64,000 nt of DNA, taken from JAFAMS01 sp049520515 (lineage in GTDB: Bacteria; Vulcanimicrobiota; Vulcanimicrobiia; Vulcanimicrobiales; Vulcanimicrobiaceae). Of the stretch, positions 44,419-53,039 are shown piece by piece. Every line of letters starts with the position of its first letter. Position 1 is the first letter of the stretch. Below the pieces are notes generated by a model. That model did not search any database and had not been told where the DNA came from. It saw only the letters and a program-made list of their open reading frames with translations. The stretch covers positions 159,266 to 223,265 of the forward strand of contig JBEKPS010000007.1 of the NCBI GenBank assembly GCA_049520515.1, given 5' to 3'. Both the position numbers and the translations under genes were made by a program.

Positions 44419-44879
44419 GATTCAGGACCTTTCATATCGAGGAAGCGTTGCATGAGCATGGAGAGCTGCTCGGGGTTTGCAACCGCAACGAGTACGGTGT
44501 CGTCTCCGGCGACGCTGCCGAGAATTTCCGGCCATTCGCCCGCATCGATTGCGGACGCAAGCATCATTGCGCTGCCGGGTTGTGTGCGCAAGACGATGAT
44601 ACTGCCCGAGCCGCGGACGCTCAGTGCGAGCTCGGCGACGACGCGATGCAGACGGCTCGTATACGACGGTCCGGCCGACGGCTCAACATATTTGAACTGC
44701 TGGCCGTTGCCGTTGCGCAGCGGAACTTTCATGAGCCCCAGCTCCTTGATGTCACGCGAAACGGTAGCCTGCGTCGCCTCGTAGCCTTGCTGCTCGAGCA
44801 AATGCGCAAGCTCTTCCTGCGATCGTATCGGCCTCGCCGCAATCAGCGAAAGTATTGCTCGTTGTCGCTTGGTTTTCAC
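44415..44879 (-). CDS. argR: Arginine repressor ArgR
   Basis: 154 residues. The N-terminal winged helix (RQRAILSLIAARPIRSQEEL and TQATVSRDIKELGLMKV) binds DNA; the C-terminal hexamerising and arginine-binding domain has GSVAGDDTVLVAV near 122. Lying second in the operon it regulates, it probably controls itself. The paired palindromes before argF are its likely operator. Confidence 0.94.
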   Translation of the reverse strand: MKTKRQRAILSLIAARPIRSQEELAHLLEQQGYEATQATVSRDIKELGLMKVPLRNGNGQQFKYVEPSAGPSYTSRLHRVVAELALSVRGSGSIIVLRTQPGSAMMLASAIDAGEWPEILGSVAGDDTVLVAVANPEQLSMLMQRFLDMKGPES

Positions 44880-45847
44880 AATTCGAAGCCCTTCAGGTCA
44901 GTCAAAAGCGCGAGCAATAAAGCCTTTTGCGCGTGCATGCGGTTCTCGGCTTGGTCGAAGACGACGCTCTGAATCCCGTCCATGACTTCGTCGGTGACTT
45001 CTTCACCGCGATGGGCGGGTAGGCAGTGCATAAAAATAGCGTGCGACGCGGCAGCCTTCATGAGCTTCGAGTCGACTTGATAGCCAAGCAGTGCGGCTGC
45101 GTTGCGTTCTGCATATTGCTCGTCGCCCATCGAGGTCCACACATCGGTGTAGACGACGTCGACTTCTTTGACAGCGCGTACCGGGCTCGTAAACGCACGT
45201 GCCGTGACGTTGTACGATTTCCCAAGCTCTGCGAGCTTCGCGAGAAATGCGTCCGAGGGCCGATGCGTCGGCGGGCAGCCGAACGTAATGGAGACGCCGG
45301 CCATCGCGGCTGCCTCCGCCAATGATGCGGCAACATTGTTGCGTCCGTCGCCGATGTAGGCAAGGCGCAAGCCTTCGAGCGTTCCGAACCGCTCGCGGAT
45401 CGTGAGCACGTCCCCGAGTGCTTGGCACGGATGTGCGAATTGAGAAAGTGCGTTGATGACCGGAACGGTCGATGCGCCGGCAAGGCGCTCAAGCATGTTG
45501 TGATCGTACGTGCGGATCACGAGCGCGTTTGCGTAGCGCGAAAGCGACCGCGCTGCATCTTCGGGCGTTTCGCGCGTTCCAACGCGAAACTGGTCACCAC
45601 TCGCGAAAATCGACGTTCCGCCGAGCTGGCTCATCCCAACTTCAAAGGAGATACGGGTGCGCAAACTGGGCTTTTCGAACAGCAGCACGGCCGTGCGCCC
45701 TGGTAAAAGCGAGTGCTGCTCGTGCGGCGGCATCGCCTTGATCTGCGTCGCCAAATTCAAAAGCATCACCAGCTCGGCCTGATTGAGGTCGGTGATGCGG
45801 AGCAGGCTGCGCCCGAGGAGGCGGTTGGCGGAACCCGTGGAGATCAT
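44876..45847 (-). CDS. argF: Ornithine carbamoyltransferase ArgF
   Basis: 323 residues. The carbamoyl phosphate site is in KPSLRTRISFEVG (SLRTR where STRTR is usual), ornithine sites in HPCQALGD and MGDEQY, and the catalytic Cys in HCLPAHRGEEV. It makes citrulline. First gene of the operon. The ATG at 45847 has no Shine-Dalgarno, and its promoter's -10 box ends 9 bases upstream, so the message is probably leaderless. Confidence 0.95.
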   Translation of the reverse strand: MISTGSANRLLGRSLLRITDLNQAELVMLLNLATQIKAMPPHEQHSLLPGRTAVLLFEKPSLRTRISFEVGMSQLGGTSIFASGDQFRVGTRETPEDAARSLSRYANALVIRTYDHNMLERLAGASTVPVINALSQFAHPCQALGDVLTIRERFGTLEGLRLAYIGDGRNNVAASLAEAAAMAGVSITFGCPPTHRPSDAFLAKLAELGKSYNVTARAFTSPVRAVKEVDVVYTDVWTSMGDEQYAERNAAALLGYQVDSKLMKAAASHAIFMHCLPAHRGEEVTDEVMDGIQSVVFDQAENRMHAQKALLLALLTDLKGFEL

Positions 45848-45850
45848 GAT

Positions 45851-45885
45851 TGCATAATTATACAGTTTACTGCATAATCATGCAA
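45851..45885 (-). promoter_or_regulatory. argF operon promoter overlaid by two ARG-box-like palindromes
   Basis: On the minus strand, -35 TTGCAT (45880-45885) and -10 TATAAT (45857-45862) are 17 bases apart, close to consensus. Two palindromes cover both: TGCATAATTATACA (45851-45864, one mismatch from perfect) and TGCATAATCATGCA (45871-45884), centres 20 bases apart. This is the spacing of paired ARG boxes bound by an ArgR hexamer. Transcription should begin at or within 3 bases of the start codon, giving a leaderless operon mRNA repressed when arginine is ample. Confidence 0.8.
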
Positions 45886-45897
45886 GCCTTTACTGGG

Positions 45898-46593
45898 CTA
45901 GCGGCGGATCCCCGCCCGGTTTCCGTGCCCGGACGCGTTCGGCATATACGTAGGCCGGCGGGGGAGCAGCTTCAGGGAGATCTGCTCGGGCGTGCTCGCA
46001 GCCCAGGCCGTGATCCCGATGCGTCCGATCGTCGGGGCAGCGGGGGGCGGTGGGGTCTTGAAGGTCACCGTGGTGTCGGCGAATCCGGCTGCTCGCAGCA
46101 TCTCGAACAGGCATGCCTCGTTCGTCGACCACCAATTCGACGGATTGTCATCGAGCGAGCTATCCGGATGGAAGATCATCACCGGGTCGCTCGTCGGCGT
46201 ATGATACTCCGTCGTTTCGAGAAAGAGCGTGCCGGCGGCACGGCACAATTTGCGCAAACGGAACAGCAGCGAAAGCGGATTCTCGACGTGATACAACACG
46301 CCCGCGCAATGCACGACATCGAACTCCGGCAACTCCAAGAGCTTCTCGGAAAAGACGTCGAGCTGAATAAATCCGAAGCCGAATTTCTGTTGATTACGCG
46401 CGAGATCGGGCGACGTGCAGTAGTCGATGCCGAGGACGGACGCAGCGTTGCGTTTCGTTGCTTCCGCGCAGATATTGCCTTCCCAACACCCGATGTCGAC
46501 GAACGATTTTCCCGAGAGATCCTCGGGAAGCCCATGAAGCTCCCATTGCGATGCCATGGCGCGCGCGCTTGGTCGCCGAAAGCGCAAAGACAT
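45898..46593 (-). CDS. Class I SAM-dependent methyltransferase
   Basis: About 231 residues from ATG 46593, or 219 from ATG 46557. Motif I is VDIGCWEGNICAE and motif II LGIDYC; HCAGVLYHVENPLSLLFRLR and LFLETTEYH give the layout of CmoB/DUF1698-like tRNA-uridine or wall-polymer methyltransferases. The substrate cannot be fixed. The ATG at 46593 and the argB ATG at 46592 share a CATG palindrome, so one of the two genes may use a different start. The tail after residue 200 is basic and Pro-rich. Confidence 0.78.
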   Translation of the reverse strand: MSLRFRRPSARAMASQWELHGLPEDLSGKSFVDIGCWEGNICAEATKRNAASVLGIDYCTSPDLARNQQKFGFGFIQLDVFSEKLLELPEFDVVHCAGVLYHVENPLSLLFRLRKLCRAAGTLFLETTEYHTPTSDPVMIFHPDSSLDDNPSNWWSTNEACLFEMLRAAGFADTTVTFKTPPPPAAPTIGRIGITAWAASTPEQISLKLLPRRPTYMPNASGHGNRAGIRR

Positions 46594-47374
46594 GCTGCTT
46601 CTGGTTAAATACGGCGGAAATGCCATGCATCGGCTCGAGGCCGATCCGGTCCTCGCCGATCTGGCCTCGCTGGTTGGGGAGGGTCATCGCGTCGTGCTTG
46701 TCCACGGCGGCGGTCCTGCGATCGACGCCGCCCTCAAGGAGCGCGGGATCGTCGAGAAGCGCATCGCGGGCCTTCGGATGACGGGACGCGCCTCGCTCGA
46801 CGTCGTTGAGTTCGTGCTCTGCGCGACGGTCAACAAGGCGCTCGTGCGGGCGTTGTGCGCGCTGGGCTTAGCTGCGGTTGGAATCAGCGGCGAGGATGGT
46901 CCGACCCTGATTGCGCACCAATCGCCGCCGATCGCCGGCGAATCACTCGGGTTCGTCGGTGAAATCGAAGAAGCGCGTCCGGTACTGATCGACGCGTTGC
47001 TCGAGCATCGTTTCGTTCCCGTCGTCGCGCCGCTCGGCGTGGCTCGTGACGGAAGCACGGCTTACAACATAAATGGTGACACCGCGGCCGGCGCACTTGC
47101 GGGCGCGCTGCGCGTCGACGCTTTTGTTGCAATCACCGACGTTCCGAAGATTCGCCGTCAGGTCGACGATCCAAATTCCACGGTTGACGTGCTGACGGCC
47201 GGGGAAGCAGACGATTGGCGAGCCTTAGGTTCACTCGCCGGAGGGATGATCCCGAAGGTCGATTCGGCTTTCGTCGCCCTCCGCGGGGGCGCAAAGCGCG
47301 CGATCATCGCCGGCGCGGGGCCGGAAGCGATTCGCAAAGCCTTATCCGGTGCGGGGACCGAGCTGAAGCTCTAA
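46592..47374 (+). CDS. argB: Acetylglutamate kinase ArgB-type
   Basis: 260 residues from ATG 46592 (ATG 46556 gives a 12-residue basic extension). Amino-acid kinase family: LLVKYGGNAM, VLVHGGGPAID, the MTGRASLDVVEFVLCATVNKALV helix, NINGDTAAGALAGAL and a Gly-rich LAGGMIPKV near the end. It phosphorylates N-acetylglutamate. Family members in Thermus and Deinococcus act on LysW-carried aminoadipate, so a lysine role is possible, but the arginine operon next door and the lack of a lysW support ArgB. It is the only arg gene outside the ARG-box operon. Confidence 0.88.
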   Translation: MLLLVKYGGNAMHRLEADPVLADLASLVGEGHRVVLVHGGGPAIDAALKERGIVEKRIAGLRMTGRASLDVVEFVLCATVNKALVRALCALGLAAVGISGEDGPTLIAHQSPPIAGESLGFVGEIEEARPVLIDALLEHRFVPVVAPLGVARDGSTAYNINGDTAAGALAGALRVDAFVAITDVPKIRRQVDDPNSTVDVLTAGEADDWRALGSLAGGMIPKVDSAFVALRGGAKRAIIAGAGPEAIRKALSGAGTELKL

Positions 47375-47394
47375 ACCAGTGATCGAGCCCTCTC

Positions 47395-47422
47395 TTGTCT
47401 CAGTAGTGACAAAAGCTATAGA
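47395..47422 (+). promoter_or_regulatory. Candidate ppdK promoter
   Basis: TTGTCT (47395-47400), 16 bases, TATAGA (47417-47422), ending 57 bases before the ppdK start. TTGTC and GACAA form a small inverted repeat over the -35. The 105-base gap holds no gene. Confidence 0.45.
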
Positions 47423-47479
47423 CGGCAAGTCGCCCTTAGATGGAAAATTACTTTCAGAATAACTGGGTAATGGAGGAGC

Positions 47480-50014
47480 ATGTCTACAGCGTTGGATCAT
47501 AGCGCGGTTTCTCTCGCGTCCAAGTACATCGTTTTCTTCGAGCAAGGCGACGGCTCGCAAAAGGATCTCCTTGGCGGCAAGGGCGCCGGCCTCGCGGAGA
47601 TGACCCGAGCGGGGCTGCCTGTACCGCCCGGCTTTACGATCACGACCGAGGCGTGCCTGAAGTATTACGAGCTGGGCAGCAAGATGCCGCCGGGTCTCAT
47701 GGAGTCCGTGCGCGACGCGATCCACGAGTTGGAGCAACGCACCGGCAAGGGTTTCGGCGATGCGAAGAACCCGCTGCTCGTCTCCGTACGAAGCGGCTCG
47801 CGCGTCTCGATGCCGGGCATGATGGACACGATCCTCAATCTTGGCTTGAACGATAACTCGGTGCGCGGTCTGGCACGGAGTGCCGGTGACATGCGCTTTG
47901 CTCAAGATTGCTACGCGCGCTTCAAGAAGATGTTCGAGCACATCGTCGGGCAGAAAGCGCCGCAAGACGTTTACGAACAGCTGGAGATGGCGATCGGCGC
48001 CGTCTTTGGATCCTGGAACTCGAAGCGCGCCATTGAATATCGCCGATTCCAGAAAATTTCCGACGATTGGGGCACGGCGGTCAACATCGTCAGCATGGTC
48101 TTCGGAAACCTCGGTGACGACTCCGGAACGGGCGTTGCATTCACGCGCAATCCGTCAACCGGAGAAAAGAAGCTTTACGGCGAGTACCTGCGCAACGCGC
48201 AAGGTGAAGACGTCGTCGCCGGCATTCGTACGCCCGAGAAGATCACCGATCTCCAAAAAAGTCAGCCGGAGATCTACAAGCAGTTCGTCGAGATCGCGAA
48301 CAAGCTTGAAGCGCACTACCGCGACGTTCAGGATCTGGAATTCACGGTCGAGCGCGGCAAGCTCTACATGCTGCAGACGCGGAGCGCGAAGCGTTCGGCG
48401 GAAGCCGCCGTCAAGATCGCGCTCGATTTCCTCAAAGAGGGCACGATCGACGAGCGCGAGGCGCTGAAGCGCGTCGACGCGGCCTCACTCGATCAGCTCT
48501 TCCACGCGCGAATCGATCCGCACGAGAAGTACGAGGTCGCAGGCAAAGGTCTGAATGCGTCACCGGGTGCGGCCACGGGTGAGATCGTCCTCGATCCGGA
48601 TACCGCCGTCGTTCGCGCGAAGTCCGGCAAGAAAGTCGTGCTCGTGCGCACGGAGACGAATCCTGATGACGTGCACGGTATCATCGCCGCCGAAGGCGTG
48701 CTGACCGCGAAGGGCGGCGCTACGTCGCATGCGGCAGTCGTTGCACGCGGCATGGGTAAGCCGTGCGTCGCTGGGCTCGATGCGCTGCGTATCGATCTCC
48801 GCGCGAAGACGGTAACGCTCAACGGCAAGACGCTCAAAGAGGGCGACGAGATCACGCTCGACGGCACGACCGGTAACGTGATCTTCAAAAAGCTCACGCT
48901 CATTCCGCCGCCGAGCAAGTTACCCGTTTGGTTGAGCGAGTTTCTCGCACTGGCCGACAAGTACAAGAAACTCGGCGTCTGGGCAAACGCCGATACGCCG
49001 GAAGATGCGAAGCGTGCGCGCGAGTTGGGCGCGACCGGAATCGGATTGACGCGCACCGAGCACATGTTCATGCAGCGTGAGCGCCTGCCGTTCATGCAAG
49101 ACATGATCTTGGCGAAAGATGCCAAAGCGCGCGGCAAATTCCTTAAGAAGCTGCTGACCTTCCAGCGCCGGGACTTCAAAGGCATTCTCGAGGCGATGGC
49201 TGGCTGTACCGTCACGATCCGGTTGCTCGATCCGCCACTGCACGAATTCTTGCCGAGTCTGGAAACGCTGCTGGTCGAGACGACGGAGCTGCGCATCAAG
49301 CGCGGCGAGGGCAGCAAGAAGTATAAGGAAAAATCCGCGATTCTGGCGCGCGTCCGCGAATTGCACGAGCAGAACCCGATGCTGGGTCTGCGCGTATGCC
49401 GTCTCGGTATCGTCTATCCGGAAATCTACGCGATGCAAATTCGCGCGATCTTCGAAGCTGCCGTGGCGCTACGCCAACGTGGCGTCGACGTTCGTCCGGA
49501 CGTGATGATCCCGGGCGTCGGGACGGAAGAAGAAATGCGCGTGACGGCCGATGCCGTTAAGAAGATCGCCGATGAGATCATCGCCGACTCCGGCGTCGAC
49601 CTGACGTACCATGTCGGGACGATGATCGAGCTGCCGCGCGCCTGCATCATCGCCGACAAGCTCGCAGAGATCGCCGAATTCTTCTCGTTCGGGACGAACG
49701 ACCTGACGCAAACGACGTACGGCTACAGCCGCGATGACGCCGAAGGCAGCTTCATCCCAGTCTACCTGGCGCGCAAGATCCTCAAAGAGGATCCGTTCCA
49801 GGTGTTGGATCGCGTCGGCGTCGGCGAGCTGATGCGCGAAGGCATCGGCAAAGGCCGCGGAACGCGTCCCGATCTGAAGATCGGGATCTGCGGTGAGCAC
49901 GGCGGAGATCCGTCGAGCGTCGAGTTCTGCCACGAAGTCGGTCTCGACTACGTGTCGTGCTCGCCGTATCGGGTTCCGATCGCGCGACTCGCCGCAGCGC
50001 AAGCCGCGCTATAA
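47480..50014 (+). CDS. ppdK: Pyruvate, phosphate dikinase
   Basis: 844 residues. GGAGG lies 2-4 bases before the ATG, close. The N-terminal ATP-grasp region has GGKGAGLAEMTRAGLPVPPGF, the swinging phosphohistidine domain GGATSHAAVVARGMGKPCV (His near 416), and the PEP/pyruvate domain ends KIGICGEHGGDPSS with the catalytic Cys. It interconverts pyruvate, ATP and Pi with PEP, AMP and PPi, for gluconeogenesis or PPi-based glycolysis. Length is near the family's 870-900, with a slightly trimmed middle. Confidence 0.96.
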   Translation: MSTALDHSAVSLASKYIVFFEQGDGSQKDLLGGKGAGLAEMTRAGLPVPPGFTITTEACLKYYELGSKMPPGLMESVRDAIHELEQRTGKGFGDAKNPLLVSVRSGSRVSMPGMMDTILNLGLNDNSVRGLARSAGDMRFAQDCYARFKKMFEHIVGQKAPQDVYEQLEMAIGAVFGSWNSKRAIEYRRFQKISDDWGTAVNIVSMVFGNLGDDSGTGVAFTRNPSTGEKKLYGEYLRNAQGEDVVAGIRTPEKITDLQKSQPEIYKQFVEIANKLEAHYRDVQDLEFTVERGKLYMLQTRSAKRSAEAAVKIALDFLKEGTIDEREALKRVDAASLDQLFHARIDPHEKYEVAGKGLNASPGAATGEIVLDPDTAVVRAKSGKKVVLVRTETNPDDVHGIIAAEGVLTAKGGATSHAAVVARGMGKPCVAGLDALRIDLRAKTVTLNGKTLKEGDEITLDGTTGNVIFKKLTLIPPPSKLPVWLSEFLALADKYKKLGVWANADTPEDAKRARELGATGIGLTRTEHMFMQRERLPFMQDMILAKDAKARGKFLKKLLTFQRRDFKGILEAMAGCTVTIRLLDPPLHEFLPSLETLLVETTELRIKRGEGSKKYKEKSAILARVRELHEQNPMLGLRVCRLGIVYPEIYAMQIRAIFEAAVALRQRGVDVRPDVMIPGVGTEEEMRVTADAVKKIADEIIADSGVDLTYHVGTMIELPRACIIADKLAEIAEFFSFGTNDLTQTTYGYSRDDAEGSFIPVYLARKILKEDPFQVLDRVGVGELMREGIGKGRGTRPDLKIGICGEHGGDPSSVEFCHEVGLDYVSCSPYRVPIARLAAAQAAL

Positions 50015-50021
50015 TAGCTAT

Positions 50022-50576
50022 GTGGAGGTAGCTCGGCCGCGAGTCTCGCTCGCGCAAATTTTCATGGTCTTTGCGAAGGTCAGCCTCACCAGTTTTGGAG
50101 GCGGGCTTTCGGGCTGGATGTACCGGGAGTTTGTCGAGGCGCGCAGCTGGTTCACGGACGCTGAGTTCCTGAGTAGCCTCGCAATCTGCCAGGCGATGCC
50201 CGGCGTGAACGTCGTCAACCTCGCGGTCTGGCTTGGTTTTCGGCTGCGCGGAACGCTCGGAGCGATCGTCGGCTTCTGTGCCATGATCGTCCCGGCGCTG
50301 ATCGTCATCATCCCAATCGCAATCGCCTACAGCTACTTGGGGAAATATCCCGTCGTTCATCACGCGCTTGCCGGTATCGCAGCGGCGGCGCTTGCATTGA
50401 CGCTGAACATGGTTTCGCGTGTCGCGGTCTCGGCCGTTCGGGACGGAGTCACCCTGGCAATCGTCGCGATCATCTTCGTCGGCATCGGCTTGCTGCAATG
50501 GCCGATGTTCGAACTCGTCATCGTCATCGCGCCGCTCAGCATTGCTTGGGCGTTCTACCGGCAGCGCACCGCATGA
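50022..50576 (+). CDS. Chromate transporter ChrA, first half protein
   Basis: 184 residues from GTG 50022, 7 bases after ppdK. MVFAKVSLTSFGGGLSGWMY is the CHR-domain opening, with ICQAMPGVNVVNLAVWLGF, and about five membrane segments. Single-domain CHR proteins pair head to tail, and the second half is encoded next with a 4-base overlap. Characterised members export chromate; the true substrate is unknown here. GTG 50022 has no Shine-Dalgarno before it, though GGAGG occurs just after. Confidence 0.86.
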   Translation: MEVARPRVSLAQIFMVFAKVSLTSFGGGLSGWMYREFVEARSWFTDAEFLSSLAICQAMPGVNVVNLAVWLGFRLRGTLGAIVGFCAMIVPALIVIIPIAIAYSYLGKYPVVHHALAGIAAAALALTLNMVSRVAVSAVRDGVTLAIVAIIFVGIGLLQWPMFELVIVIAPLSIAWAFYRQRTA

Positions 50577-51115
50577 GCTGGCCGCTGATTTGGCTGCTGT
50601 TGCGCGTGATCGTGCCGCTCTCGTTCGTTACAATCGGCGGCGGCGCGAGCATCATCGCCGACCTCGAGCGGCAGTCGGTGATTGTGCATCATTGGATGAC
50701 GGCGAGCCAGTTTCTCGATCTGTTCGCCATCTCGCGCGCCGCGCCCGGACCGGGATCGTTGCTCGTTTCACTCGTCGGCTTCAATGTCGACGGCGTCATC
50801 GGAGCGATTGTCGCGTCGCTTGCCATCTTCGTGCCGACGTCGCTCGTGCTGTACGTGCTCGCGCGTATTTGGCGCCGTTATCGCGACGCCAGCTGGCAGC
50901 AAGCGGTTGAGCGTGGCCTCTCACCCGTCGCGGCGGGTCTGATCCTGGCCGGAGTCTATAGCATCTTTCGCATTGCAGAAGGCGGCATCATGGCGTGGAT
51001 CGTCGCGATTACGGCGTTTGTCGCTCTCCGCTGGCTGCGCGCAAATCCGTTTGCGTTGCTCGCACTGGGCGGCGTCATCTTCGCTGTCGTCGGGTCCTAT
51101 TGGTGGCCCGCGTGA
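50573..51115 (+). CDS. Chromate transporter ChrA, second half protein
   Basis: 180 residues from ATG 50573. LRVIVPLSFVTIGGGASIIAD and AISRAAPGPGSLLVSLVGF repeat the CHR pattern of its neighbour with shifted topology, and several membrane spans follow. Together the two proteins should make one ten-helix transporter. It overlaps the ThDP-enzyme start by 4 bases (GTGA). Confidence 0.86.
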   Translation: MSWPLIWLLLRVIVPLSFVTIGGGASIIADLERQSVIVHHWMTASQFLDLFAISRAAPGPGSLLVSLVGFNVDGVIGAIVASLAIFVPTSLVLYVLARIWRRYRDASWQQAVERGLSPVAAGLILAGVYSIFRIAEGGIMAWIVAITAFVALRWLRANPFALLALGGVIFAVVGSYWWPA

Positions 51116-52632
51116 GAGCGGTCTTCTCCGTTTCAGGAAATCAAATTCTCTCGCTGTACGAAGGGCTTGCGTCGGCGGACGTTCGCATCGTGCACACGCG
51201 CCACGAATCAGCGGCAGCCTATGCGGCCGCGGGTTGGAGCGAAGTGTCGAATGATCTCGGCATTGCGCTCGTTGCAGGCGGCCCGGGTTTTCTCGCCTCG
51301 CTAACGGGCGTTGCCGTCACGGCTACGATGGAACTTCCGGTGCTGCTGCTCAGCGGCGGGCCTACCTCGACTGGTGATCGTCCGGGCGCGTTTCAATATC
51401 TCGATCAGGCCGCGATCGCATCGAAAGTCTGCAAAGGCACGCACAAGCTTGCGCGCGCCGAGACGATCGAAGAAGATCTCGCGCGAGCTGCGGATGAAGC
51501 CCAAACCGGCATCCCCGGTCCCGTGCACGTTATGATCCCGGCCGACATCGCAGCGAAGGCTGCGAATCGCATCGGTGTGACGCTCGCCGGTTTGACACGT
51601 CGCGAGCACACGACGCCGATAGCTGCCGGCGACGCAAACCTGCTGACGCAAATCGGCGATCAGCTTGCGAAAGCGCGCCGTCCGGTCGTCATCGTTCGCC
51701 CGTCAGCCAATCGCGGACGCGCGGGCGAAGCGCTGCGCGAGCTTGCAACGCGCTTAGGTATCACGCCGGTTGTCATGGAGTCGCCGCGCGGTAGCGAAGA
51801 TCTCAAATACCGTGCCGAGACGCAAGGCTACGCGGACGCCGACTACGCGCTCGTCATCGGGCCAGCCGATTTCGCGGTGCACTTTCTTTCGAAAAGCGCG
51901 CTTGCATCGAGCGGACGTGTAGCTCTCATTGATGCCGCCGGCGATCCGCAAGTCGAGCGGGAGCTCGACGTCCACGTTCGCGCCGACCCAGAACGCGCGC
52001 TTAGGGCGATCGTTGCGCGTCTAGGCGACGAGCGGCGCGCGCGTTCCGCCGACGGCGTGCGCGATGGGGCTCCCTCCGCAAACGGTGCGCTCCATCCGCT
52101 GCATGTCGGCGCGATTCTTCGCGAGACACTAGGGCCCGACGATCTCGTTATCCTCGACGGCGGCGAGTTTTGTCAGTGGGTGCGCCTGGCGCTCGCAACG
52201 ATTCCGAATCAGGTCGTCTGGAACAGCCGTCTGGGCGCAATCGGCGGCAGTCTTCCACTGGCGCTCGGTGCCGCAATCGCACAACCGAACCGCCGCATCG
52301 TTGCGGTCGTCGGCGACGGCGCATTCGGTTATCACCTTGCCGAGATGGAAACGGCCGTGCGCGAGGGCGTTGAGTTGACAATCGTCGTCGGCAATGACGA
52401 TCGGTGGGGTGCTGAGTGGCACACGCAGCGCGAAAAATACGGGCGCGCCGTTGCAACGATGCTTGGCAAGGTGCGGTACGACGAGGTCGCGCGCGGTTTC
52501 GGCGCACGGGGTTTCGATGTCGCCTCGGACGCCGAGCTGCGTTCAGCGCTATCGCAAGCGCGTGAGATAGAGCACGTCGCGTGTCTCAACACGCGAATCG
52601 CGTCGGTTCGAAGTCCGGCTACGGCACCGTAG
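51112..52632 (+). CDS. Thiamine-diphosphate-dependent enzyme, acetolactate-synthase-like
   Basis: 506 residues from GTG 51112. The N-terminal PYR domain carries the catalytic Glu in HTRHESAAAYAAAG, and GGPGFLASLTGVAVT follows; the C-terminal PP domain has the ThDP motif GDGAFGYHLAEMETAVREG through VVGNDD. The FAD-binding middle of true AHAS is weak, and no small regulatory subunit is near. Family members make acetolactate or decarboxylate 2-oxoacids; the exact reaction is unknown. The chrA overlap hints at a shared transcript. Confidence 0.88.
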   Translation: MRAVFSVSGNQILSLYEGLASADVRIVHTRHESAAAYAAAGWSEVSNDLGIALVAGGPGFLASLTGVAVTATMELPVLLLSGGPTSTGDRPGAFQYLDQAAIASKVCKGTHKLARAETIEEDLARAADEAQTGIPGPVHVMIPADIAAKAANRIGVTLAGLTRREHTTPIAAGDANLLTQIGDQLAKARRPVVIVRPSANRGRAGEALRELATRLGITPVVMESPRGSEDLKYRAETQGYADADYALVIGPADFAVHFLSKSALASSGRVALIDAAGDPQVERELDVHVRADPERALRAIVARLGDERRARSADGVRDGAPSANGALHPLHVGAILRETLGPDDLVILDGGEFCQWVRLALATIPNQVVWNSRLGAIGGSLPLALGAAIAQPNRRIVAVVGDGAFGYHLAEMETAVREGVELTIVVGNDDRWGAEWHTQREKYGRAVATMLGKVRYDEVARGFGARGFDVASDAELRSALSQAREIEHVACLNTRIASVRSPATAP

Positions 52633-52969
52633 CGGCGCGCATACTGCGCGCTGCAGTCTCGAGACGATCGAGGGCGTCGGTGAATTCTTCGATGCGCGCG
52701 GCGGCAAGCGTCGTTGCATTCTGAATCTCGAGCTCATCTTCAAGCGTGGATGCGAGCGCGGCGATCTCGTTCGCTCCTACGCTGCTGCACGAGCCACGCA
52801 GCTCGTGCGCGATAATGCCAAGTTCCGCAATATCGCCTTGATCGAGCGCATAGCGCATGCGTTCGATCAGATCGCGTGCGGAATCGGCAGCAAGTTGAAG
52901 CAGTGCAGAAGCAGCTTCGCTATCGCCGCCGCACACAGACATTAAACGGTCTTCATCTAAAGGATTCAT
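52619..52969 (-). CDS. Hpt-domain phosphotransfer protein
   Basis: 116 residues from ATG 52969 (GTG 52981 is an alternative). The Hpt phospho-His is in IIAHELRGSCSSVGANEIA (near 57), with ARDLIERMRYALDQGD before it. It passes phosphoryl groups between kinases and response regulators, as a stand-alone relay. Its 3' end overlaps the ThDP gene on the other strand by 14 bases. No kinase is adjacent. Confidence 0.87.
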   Translation of the reverse strand: MNPLDEDRLMSVCGGDSEAASALLQLAADSARDLIERMRYALDQGDIAELGIIAHELRGSCSSVGANEIAALASTLEDELEIQNATTLAAARIEEFTDALDRLETAARSMRAATVP

Positions 52970-53039
52970 GCGGCTAACCACCCTGACGACGTATGCGCGA
53001 ACTGGGCGCAGACCTCATTCCGTCATTCGGTGATGGTCA

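Noticed and set aside
52606..52630. GGTTCGAAGTCC, resembling a tRNA T-loop
   Set aside because: Stem bases do not pair, no acceptor or anticodon arm, and it is in frame with the ThDP-enzyme C-terminus.
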